From Adiantum capillus-veneris (Eukaryota > Streptophyta > Polypodiopsida > Polypodiales > Pteridaceae), in the NCBI GenBank assembly GCA_014529385.2, contig CM043971.1:32691209-32755208 (forward strand): a stretch of 64,000 bases of DNA, given 5' to 3'. Position 1 is the stretch's first letter, and every line of letters begins with the position of its first letter. The translations under genes and the position numbers were made by a program. Shown one piece after another: positions 54,341-64,000 of the stretch. The notes below the pieces were generated by a model that saw only the letters and a program-made list of their open reading frames with translations, was not told the DNA's origin and did no database searches.

Positions 54341-54696
54341 GCAAATGTACAAATGTTAAAAATGAACAAACTTTTTGTCTTATAAGACTCTCTTTTTCTT
54401 TATTGTGCACAAAAATGAAGTAGTATGCATGCTTAGATCAAGTTTGCGGAGACAACGTCTCCCAAACCCCAAGTAGAGCTTGTCACTCTACTACGGAAAA
54501 TTGATAGGACTAATGTGCATACATGCTTGCGGCAGCTTAAGCTCTCAAGTGCCAAATAGACTAGTCATCCATTCTGGAACGATGTCGTAGGGTAGCATAG
54601 GGATCCTCTAGCTACCCGCTAGAAAAAGGACTAATGAAAATGCTTTATCTTCTCTACCCCATAGTCGAGGACGACTATGATTTCAAGAGAAGGTAA
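54341..54696. other. Non-coding 3' region of the chromovirus-type element
   Basis: No gene. It ends in TTTCAAGAGAAGGTAA before the 3' LTR, a weak purine tract that could prime plus-strand synthesis. Confidence 0.5.
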
Positions 54697-56624
54697 TGTC
54701 ATAATAATCAATATCTAATTCTACTCAATGATTTTCTCATGTTAAACTGATCATTTAATATAGGGAAGTGCCAGGGGAGAAAAAGCTAGAATATTGGTTA
54801 AGCTAGCAGACTGGCCACAGTATAGATCCAAAGGAGGGAAAATAGGGATCCAAAGGGGGGTCCATCTGCAAAAGAGCAATGTGCAACAATGGGCTTAAAA
54901 GACCCTAAGGTTCAGCCCATTAAGACTTCCAAAATGCTAAGGTTCCAAAATTCAAAGGTTGTGTTCAAAGGTCAAAAGCCTAGGGAAATTGGATGCTTTG
55001 TGTGTGTCCCAAAAGTCTTTCTCAAGCCCTACAAAGGAGGGGGCGAGCCCAAGAAGTAGGGGATGAGAGAGAAACTCACTAACACACACACACAAGATTC
55101 CTTTGTACACAAGGGGAAAAAGGGACACATGTCAGCTCCCTAGCCCATATGCCCACAAGGTGTACTCAAATCCTATTGGATGGCCTTGGAGGTGGACCAA
55201 TGAGAATTAGGCTAGAGTAAGTCTAGTTTAATTAATTTAAAAACACTTGATAAAAGAACCAATAGGAATTAAGCTCTCTAGAAAACTATTGGATAGTCTC
55301 CCAAGGGGTCCAATGAGCATTCAGCAGCCCAATGGCTTGCCTGATTCCTATTGGCCAGGAGACAAAGGGGTCCAATAAGAGTTTAGCTGCATTAATTAAT
55401 TAGCAAAAGCTGATCTCACAAAATGGAAAGGGGGACACATGTCAAAAGGCTATCACTTATGCTGCTTAATTTCCATTACATTAGGGCCAATTTGGATGAA
55501 ATAAGGGTTGTTTAGGGTTTCTCTATTCTTGATCTAAGGGTCAAGGAGGAGCCACATTTCCAAAAGTATGGCACTTTTGTACACGTGTCAAGATCTCCTT
55601 CACTTGCTTTTGGAATATTTTGTACTATTTTAGCCATAACGTTTTCATATGAACTCCAAATCTAGCACTCAAATGGTCCATGGGTGGCACTTGATGAGCT
55701 CTATCCAACGAGTACCCATGTTGAATAGTTTTGGTAAGACCTTCATGGTATTTTTTAGGTTGCCCCTTTTCAGATCCTTACACAGCCCTTTTTTCAGCCA
55801 AATTGGCCCTAATGAGCTAGGCTTGGGGAGGTCCAATAGGGCTGTAGCATGAGCAATTAGCAAGGGGGGTCGACCAAGAGAGAGAAGGGGCTGATTTTCT
55901 AAAGGCATTATTCACTTACACACTGACACAATCAATGTGTGAAGCAAGAAGACTCTCTCTCTCCTTTTCAAGCTTTAATGAAAAGCTTACCACCTACTCC
56001 AAGCTTGTGAGAAGGGAGGCCTACACCAACAACTCTTGGCTTTGTGATGCAAATCCAACCAAGAGCCAAGCTTCAATGCATGCTCATCTCCTCTACCATG
56101 CTAATTACTAAGATAAGCTATGCTAATATGAGTGATTATGTGAGGAGATGTATACCTTTTTCGTAAGAATACTCCTTCTTCCTCTCAATCTACTCTCATA
56201 CCCCGCTACCTCTCACCATCTTCGAAGGTGTGTGAGGTCTTGGGTCTGAGACCGTGAGGAAATTGATGTTGTGTTTCATAGGTGTTGTGCTTAGTGCTTG
56301 AAGTTTCCATCTTCATAGCACTAGCTAGTATTGAAGGAACACAAAGAATTGTATTGTAAAATGTCTCTCTTGATGGGAGAAACCATAATACAAAGCCTTT
56401 TGGAGGGGGACCGGCTCCATGCAAATCAGGTCCTCAACTGTTGTCAATTGCTTAATTTCTCTCTCTTTTGAAGTATTGTTCATGCTATCGAACTAGGTGT
56501 TATACGTTTTGTTGCTCTCTCCACCCAAGCACTCTTGTTATTCTCATTAGGAATCTATTCTAATAAAATGCTCACTATGTTCATTTTCCGCTACACACAA
56601 GTTACTAGGACATTAAATGTTACA
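54697..56624 (+). repeat. 3' LTR, full length
   Basis: 1928 bp with TG...CA ends. It contains the ~435-bp block (55541-55975) missing from the 5' LTR. The ends match the 5' LTR closely over both flanks. Confidence 0.93.
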
Positions 56625-56639
56625 CAGTGTCCTTTACGG

Positions 56640-58010
<1,371 letters not shown>

Positions 58011-58149
58011 TGCACTTATGGTCATGTATGATGTAAGTGGTGTTCTTTGTGCGCTATTATCAGTTGATGTTGGCTATGGTTGTGTGATTTGTGTGATTCT
58101 CTTCATGTCTAGCAAGTTATATATGCTTAATTGATGTTGTCTTGAGGCT

Positions 58150-59960
58150 CTTTTTCATTGGAGTGTAGGTCCAGAAAGCTCTCGGCCATGAAACTCTCAG
58201 TTGTTTTTGGTGGATGCAAATTGAGGGTCTCTCTCCATATGCAATCATTTACGCTTGCATCTTGAGGGCATGTGGCACTACACAAGATGTTCATAGCAAA
58301 TGCCCCCTTTTGTATGCCAAATGTCATGCATGTCAGAAAGTACAAAATGTGCTTCAAGAACTTCCTGTCCGTCGGAACATGTTAGTCAAGGGCTCTTGAT
58401 AAAGAAGCATTGTGGGGTTTGCGCAAAAGGGTAGGGCCAGCAAGATCTGGGATTGGCGAAGCGAAGGAAAATCTCCAAACACAATCACATGCAATTGCAT
58501 CTTGAATGCATGTGTTACTAGGCAAAACTTTGATATGGAAAAAGAAAAGATTTAGACCAAGGAGCACCAGCTCATATTTAATCATTTACGCTTGCATCTT
58601 GAGGGCATGTGGCTCTACACAAGAGGTTCATGGTGGGGAAAATGCCCCGTTTTTATTCCAAATGGTGCATGTCAAAAATCACAAAAGGTGCTTCAAGAGC
58701 TTCCTCTCCGAAACATGTTAGTCAGGGGTTCTTGTTAAAGAGGTCATCTTTTGGAATGCAAACTCATTGTGGGGTTTCCCCAAAAGGGAATGGCAAACAA
58801 GCCCTGGGTTTTGCGAAGCGAGGACAACTCTTCAAACGTAATTATCTACAATTGCATCTTGAAAGAATGTGGTAATAGGAAAAACGTTGATATGGGAAAA
58901 ACAATTCGACTTTGACCAAGGAGCACTAGCTCCCAGAGGGTAAGAGAACTCATAATTGGTCATGGCACATGCAGACATCATGATGGGTGTAGCGGAATGA
59001 AGAGGGTGATAAGGCAGCCTATCTATTGCACTTGAGTTTGAGACATCAGAAACAAATGGAGGCCCGATTCCCATGATGCTTCCTTGACAGTACAACATCA
59101 TCATTGTCTTGCAACACTAGTACGCAGTTCAAATCAAAAGTTGGCCTTGCCTTGCTCTCTCCTACATTTTCAACAACCTCATTTAAATCCCAAGCTACTA
59201 TCCATAGGTCTTTTGAGACAACCATGATCTACCAAAATTTGGAGTTGTACCTTGATTTGAAGTGAATGATGCAGCTTTGTAATGAGGGAGTCATTCTTGC
59301 AATGCACTGATTGCAAGATCATTTTTCTAACATGAGAAAAGCCGGCAAGAAATGTGCTTTTTTTAGTGAATACAAAGCGATGTCTCTCTCCATATTCAAT
59401 CAACTTGCAAGGCACATGGTACTACACAAATGCTAAAATGTGGTGTACTGCAAAAGGAACTACATGATTACTTGAAGCGCTTTTTTTTTCGGGATGTCCT
59501 CTCTTGGAATGCACACCAATTGCGTTATTTTCCCAATAGGGGTAGTGCCAGCAAATGTTGGACATTTTTTAGCAGATGCACTGATTGCAGTATATAGAAA
59601 AATTGTCAATAGGCACCTGGCTGTTTTCCACCGATGCGAAGTGAGGTGGTCTCTCTAGATGTACTCATCTGTGTTTCACAAGATTCTCATATAGGCAAAA
59701 GAATTCACGATGGAGATATTGTTAGTCATGGGCTGTTGAAAAAAAGAGGTCATCCTTGGCAATGCCTTCGTCGATATGTTCACCGATTTGTTATTTGACT
59801 CTTGAAGTGCATTGATTGTGAGAAACGACCAACAGAGGCAGGACCAAGAAGCCTTGGTTCATGTTCAGTGAATGCAAAACGAGGGTGTCTCTTCAGATGC
59901 AATCACCTAGGCTTGCATCTTCAAGGCTTGTGGCACTACAAAAAATGTTGATATTGAAAA
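58150..59960 (+). pseudogene. Highly decayed PPR-repeat sequence
   Basis: Short readable pieces recur on the plus strand: AIIYACILRACGTTQDVHSK, LLYAKCHACQKVQNVLQELP (58215-58400), IIYACILRACGSTQEVHGGE (58575-58640) and weaker echoes near 58870, 59400, 59680 and 59920. They are the same ILKACG/MYAKCG/ELPVR themes as at 34-39 kb, but more diverged. No start, targeting sequence or C-terminal domain is present. I see no other gene in this stretch. Confidence 0.7.
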
Positions 59961-60087
59961 TAATGTAGTATGGTGGCATATATATTTTTTAACCTATCAT
60001 CTATTTTTGTGTCTACTCTTAGTTGATCTCATTGGAATTGCAATTTACTTGATGAATACTTTCTGCCCTTGAGTAAATACACCAAGG

Positions 60088-60089
<2 letters not shown>

Positions 60090-60162
<73 letters not shown>
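60090..60162. repeat. Compound (CT)n(AT)n microsatellite
   Basis: A CT run at about 60090-60127 passes directly into an AT run to about 60162. AT-rich unique DNA without a recognisable gene lies on both sides (59960-60620). Confidence 0.95.
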
Positions 60163-60164
<2 letters not shown>

Positions 60165-60633
60165 TACACTTAATCTTTTCAATATGAAATAATCATACTA
60201 GCATTAAAGTGATATTTGACATATTATTATTTATGATTAAGTTTGATTTCATATATGAATATATTAAACATGTCTAAACTTACAAAAAGTACATATACAA
60301 TAAGAACTTACATGGTGTCTTATTCATTGTTGCCCTGTCATCTTCCATATAAATTTGCTATGTCAAAGAAGAGTGTTATTAAAGATTGTTCACAAGCACA
60401 ATAAATATTGTGAGAAATAAGTTTCTGAACACTAATAAAGGTATATAAACCTTGATAATAGTTGATTATAAAGTATAAATGTAAGTATCTATGTACATAC
60501 ATATTAGCATAAAATTTGTATGTTTATAAGTAGTAGATATCTACATATATTTATATTTATATATTTATGAATGTATATTTATGTGATGATATTTCAATTT
60601 TAAAATGATTGCATTTCGTTACAATAAATACTG

Positions 60634-60879
60634 ATGGAAAGAAAAAATATAGAAGAGCTTCAAAATATTCTTAAAAGTTCAAGAAAAGATCATCAACAAA
60701 TAGCAACAGAGAGAAAAACTTTCAAAAGAACACAACAATTGAATCTTGATGGATTTGAAATTAATCAAAGTAAATCACAAGAAGTCGCAAAAGTAGCTAA
60801 ACAAAAGCGGCAACTTCAAATAGAAATAATGAAAATCAAAAGATCATATTTTAAATCTTCACGAGATATAGAAACATAA
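60634..60879 (+). CDS. Small hypothetical frame upstream of the Helitron Rep region
   Basis: 81 codons, Lys/Gln/Glu-rich (IEELQNILKSSRKDHQQIAT, QEVAKVAKQKRQLQIEIMKI), a likely helical or coiled-coil peptide. It may be the N-terminal exon of the Helitron protein or a chance frame in AT-rich DNA. No family is recognised. Confidence 0.3.
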   Translation: MERKNIEELQNILKSSRKDHQQIATERKTFKRTQQLNLDGFEINQSKSQEVAKVAKQKRQLQIEIMKIKRSYFKSSRDIET

Positions 60880-61199
60880 TGGTATGTCGTATATTAATAA
60901 CAAATTAATAGCAACAATTCATATTCTACTTAAACAATAAATTAAATAATAAAGAATATATAGATTAAATAAATTCCAACTCTCTAAGGATAGACAAGAA
61001 AACAAAAAAAGATAATAGAAAATCAAAACTCAACATAATTTGGGAACATTAAACTTCAAGTGTCAATTTTTCTCTGCCATTCTTGTTACAAAAAGATGAA
61101 ACAAAAAGTTACAAATGTTACCAATAATGATCATCCTTGTTTGTTGTCTATCCAACAACACAATGTACCTCAACATAATTTGGAAATATATTAAACTTC

Positions 61200-62640
61200 A
61201 AGGGTAAACATTGCTGCAATAATGGCGAAATAGCTTTGGACAATCTCTCAGAACCTCTTCAAAAACTCAAAGAGCTACTTGAGTCATGTGATTCAAAAAG
61301 CATTAATTTTTGAAAGAATATTCGTGCTTATAATAGTATTTTGGCTTTTGTATCTACTGGAGGAAATATTGACGACAGTCTCACAAAAAAAGGAGTTTAT
61401 AATTTTAAAATACATAGATCCATATATCATAGAATTCACAATTTATTACCAAATGAAAAAGATGGAATTCAACAGCCAAAGTATGCTCAACTATATGTTT
61501 ATGACACATTAGAAAATTGAGTAAAGGGAATGAACAAAATAGATGCAGCAATTGTTTATAACATTCACATGTAATCCCAAGTGGAAGGAAATTCAAGATG
61601 CTTTGCTTTCAAACCAAAAACCTAATGATCGACCGGACTTAACTACAAGAGTTTTTTACAAAAAGCACAACGAATTAATGACTTATTTGACAAAGCAACA
61701 GATTTTTGGCAAAGTCAAGGGTCATGTCTCTGTTATTGAATTTTAAAAGAGAGGTTTATCCCATTCTCATATTCTTCTAATCTTGGCAAAGAAAAGCAAA
61801 CCAAGCAATATTGAACACTATGACAGATTGGTTTGTGTTGAGATTCCAAACAAAGAAAATTTTCTTGAGCTTTATAATATTGTTTGTTGATGCAATATAC
61901 ATGGTCCATGTGAAGATTTCAATAAAAATGCAACTTGCATGGAGAATGGTAAATGCATTTATCATTATCCAAGAATTTTTTTTGAAACCACTATAATGGA
62001 TGGTGATGGATATCCAATATATATGAGATGCGACAATGGAAAATCAATATATTATTATACCGTGACTTTCCAAAAAAGTGGGTTTGGAATAAAACATTGC
62101 GTAAGCTGACATAACGGAAAAAAAGGACTATCAATTGGTAGAATGTATTATATTTCCCCATCAGCAGGCAAACAATATTTCCTAAGAATGATATTAACAA
62201 AATGCAATGGGTGCAAGTCTTTTGATGAATTAAAAACCTTTGAAAACCAATTCTATGCAACCTTTAAGGGAGCATGTGTTACAAGAGGTCTTTTGGAAAG
62301 CGATGAAGAATGGACAATTTCCATGGAAGAAGCTTCTTTACATCAAATAGGATTACAACTCCCTGATCTATTTGTGACAATCCTTAAACTTTCATTGTGG
62401 GAAAAAAATTCAAAGGATCTATCCGAAGACATTGAGTTTTCTATCAAAAACAATATTTCAAGCAAAGATGTTCATCATAGCACAAATCAAAGCTCTAATA
62501 GAAATGAATAATATGCTTGGACTACATGGAAAAAGTTTGAAAGATTATCCAAGTATATTTAAGAATTACTTTTATAGCATCAATGATAAAATATTTTTAT
62601 ATGTTAGCAAACACGTTAAGATATAAATTAAAAATTCTAA
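61200..62640 (+). pseudogene. Helitron Rep (Helitron_like_N) region
   Basis: Pieces in order: CCNNGEIALDNLSEPLQKLK, then a TGA and KNIRAYNSILAFVSTGGNID, YHRIHNLLPNEKDG and PKYAQLYVYDTLEN (61213-61510). FITFTCNPKWKEIQDALLSN, DRPDLTTRVFYKKHNELMTY and KVKGHVSVIEF, followed by RGLSHSHILLILAK with the H-x-H pair of the rolling-circle HUH motif (61543-61800). IHGPCEDFNKNATCMENGKC and DGDGYPIYMRCDNGK (about 61900-62042). Then MYYISPSAGKQYFLRMILTK and FENQFYATFKGACVTRGLLE (62143-62300). The Y-x-x-x-Y active-site segment falls in the lost or scrambled part near 62050-62140. Several stops and frame changes are present. Confidence 0.85.
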
Positions 62641-62697
62641 ACTATTATAAACTTTTCATGTTCAACCATATATAAACATTAATTTGTATAAACAGGC

Positions 62698-64000
62698 ATG
62701 CCCATACCTTTAGAAGATGAAGCATCCTTATATACGGATAGCTCATTACAAGAAGAAAAAATCTTTGAAAAATCTCTTGAAGAAGCAATTCCAAATGAAA
62801 TGGAGGAAAATCTAAATATTTGTCAACAAAATGCATATAAGAACATAATGGAATCCATTTCACAAGAAGAACCAAAGATATTTTTTTTAGATGGTCCTAG
62901 TGGGACTAGGAAAACATATTTGTACAATTGTATTTTGAAACGACTACAAAGGTATGGAAAATTTGCATTGGCTTGCGCTTCATCTGGAATTGCAACATTA
63001 CTATTGTCAAAAGGAAGAACGACTCATTCTCGTTTCAAAATTCCATTGGATTTGACTTACACAAGTACTTGCAATATAAAAATTAATATTGTACTAGCAA
63101 ACTTGATTCAAAAGACAAGTTTAATATCTGGGATGAAACTCCAATGACTCATAGATTTGCATTTGAAGCACTTGATAGGACTTTTAAAGATCTAATATTA
63201 AGTAGCAAACCTTTCGGAGGAAAGACTATTCTTTTAGGTGGAGATTTTTGACAAATATTGCCAGTTGTACCAGAAGCAAGTAGAGGAGATATTGTCAATG
63301 CATCACTATGCAAATCTCTATTATGGAATAATATAGAGATTCTAAATCTAAGAGATTCTAAAATAAACGATATGCAGAAAGGATTCTTGCTATTGGTAAT
63401 GGAAAAATAGACAACATTGATCAATCGACAATCAGAATTGATGAAAAAATATTGATTGAAAAAAAAGATAAAAGAAACCTAATTTCTTCGCTATACGAAG
63501 CTAAAAATAATATTCAATTGTCTCAAAACATTATCATTAGAAAATAATACTCATAAAATCAATTACATACCAATCATTAAATAGGTGTAAATAATGTAGA
63601 AAATTTTCAAGTTCTTCAAGGAGACAACTATTCTTGCACCAAGAAATAATGAAGTTCATAAAGTCAATTTGATGTCTATGGATTTCATGGAAGGAGATAT
63701 AATGGAATATCTTAGAGCATATTCACAATCGAAACAAGATGAGAATACAAACCTTATCACAAGTAAGTATTTCAATACTTAAATCTTGGAGGAGCATATC
63801 CACCTCATAAATTGCATTTTAAAAATAATCCACCTATAATATTGAGAAATAAAAATCCTCGAAGAGGTTTATGCAATGGAACACGCATGATCTGCAAAAA
63901 TTTATTCAAAAGAATTATTGAAGTTGAAATCATGACAGGAACTCACATTGGAGACATAGTTTTTTTACCAAGAATAACGGTCATTCCAAATTCAATGACT
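62698..64000 (+). pseudogene. Helitron PIF1-like helicase region, partial
   Basis: The frame 62698-63147 includes ICQQNAYKNIMESISQEEPK, then FFLDGPSGTRKTYLYNCILK, where the Walker A G-x-G-K-T has Arg for the second Gly, and LACASSGIATLLLSKGRTTH. After a frame change near 63125 come FNIWDETPMTHR (Walker B), SSKPFGGKTILLGGDF, a TGA, and QILPVVPEASRGDIVN. Further on are YLRAYSQSKQDENTNLI and, near 63790-63995, YPPHKLHFKNNPPIILRNKN, RRGLCNGTRMICKNLFKRII and MTGTHIGDIVFLPRITVIP. The helicase would unwind the donor strand. Multiple stops show it is dead. It continues beyond 64000. Confidence 0.85.

Larger units (their letters stand above)
47733..56624 (+). mobile_element. Degenerate chromovirus-type Ty3/gypsy retrotransposon
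   Basis: LTRs start TGTCATAA at 47733 and 54697 and end ATGTTACA at 49209 and 56624. CAGTA precedes and CAGTG follows the element, a 5-bp target duplication with one mismatch. Between the LTRs are a tRNA-Met-type primer site, gag, protease, RT, RNase H and integrase with a chromodomain-like end, in Ty3 order. The coding region carries many stops and frameshifts, so this copy is older than the one at 20.6-31.5 kb. It inserted into the locally duplicated repeat at the end of its (CT)n tract. Confidence 0.93.
60620..64000 (+). mobile_element. Helitron, decayed, truncated by the window end
   Basis: Rep-type and PIF1-type helicase segments occur in Helitron order on the plus strand. The A+T content is clearly higher than in the preceding 60 kb. 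Neither the 5' TC end nor the 3' hairpin-CTRR end can be placed: the left boundary is uncertain (between about 60160 and 61200) and the right end lies outside the window. Confidence 0.85.

Overview
This is eukaryotic, almost certainly land-plant, nuclear DNA. It contains split genes with GT-AG introns, CACTA, Ty3/gypsy, LINE and Helitron elements of plant type, long GA/CT and CA microsatellites, and hundreds of bases of decayed PLS-class PPR (pentatricopeptide) repeats. The PPR debris together with the transposon mix suggests a seed-free vascular plant, perhaps a homosporous fern; that is an inference, not something the sequence proves. Nearly every protein-like sequence is a fragment or is interrupted by stops or frameshifts, so this is an intergenic transposon graveyard, not a gene cluster.

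Layout. 1-0.8 kb: repeats built on AAGTGCTT/AAGCACTT. 1.05-3.2 kb: exons of a decayed plus-strand gene ending in an FCP1/NLI-interacting-factor-like phosphatase domain. 3.4-4.3 kb: a ~160-bp tandem repeat rich in GTACCAAATTTGG. 4.8-8.9 kb: a minus-strand, probably transposon-derived gene split by nine copies of a ~245-bp tandem repeat (5.8-7.9 kb). 9-10.3 kb: GA microsatellites and sequence I cannot assign.

10.3-33.6 kb is one nested structure. A LINE (minus strand) was hit by a CACTA transposon (11681-31630; TIRs CACTATG...CATAGTG; 3-bp target duplication TGG). The CACTA element was hit by a Ty3/gypsy element (20599-31500; ~2.0-kb LTRs about 1.4% apart; target duplication GCGC). That element was hit inside its reverse transcriptase codons by a solo LTR (26350-27188; TG...CA; target duplication GGAAA). 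Each junction can be read to the base. The CACTA element carries a TnpD-like transposase on the minus strand and a second, TnpA-like gene on the plus strand. Between them, in what looks like the leader intron of the second gene, lies a 1.3-kb array of palindromes built on ACACACTAATGC/GCATTAGTGTGT. A second LINE copy supplies the endonuclease half at 31.7-33.3 kb.

34-39 kb: decayed PPR repeats enclosing the 5' part of a gene resembling the plant OTU deubiquitinase OTLD1/OTU6. 39.7-40.6 kb: a duplicated coiled-coil exon. 40.6-43.5 kb: a ~1.4-kb-arm inverted repeat containing an unrecognised gene-like sequence. 45.7-46.0 kb: a GT8 (glycogenin/GUX/PGSIP-like) fragment. 46.5-58 kb: a locally duplicated repeat split by a degenerate chromovirus-type Ty3/gypsy element (47733-56624). 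58.1-60 kb: more PPR debris. 60.6-64.0 kb: an AT-rich, decayed Helitron (Rep plus PIF1-like helicase) that runs off the window.

I found no RNA gene, CRISPR array, prokaryotic operon or convincing new biological system. The most unusual features are the base-resolved four-layer nest, the palindrome array inside the CACTA element, the large inverted repeat, and the tandem repeat that splits a transposon gene.
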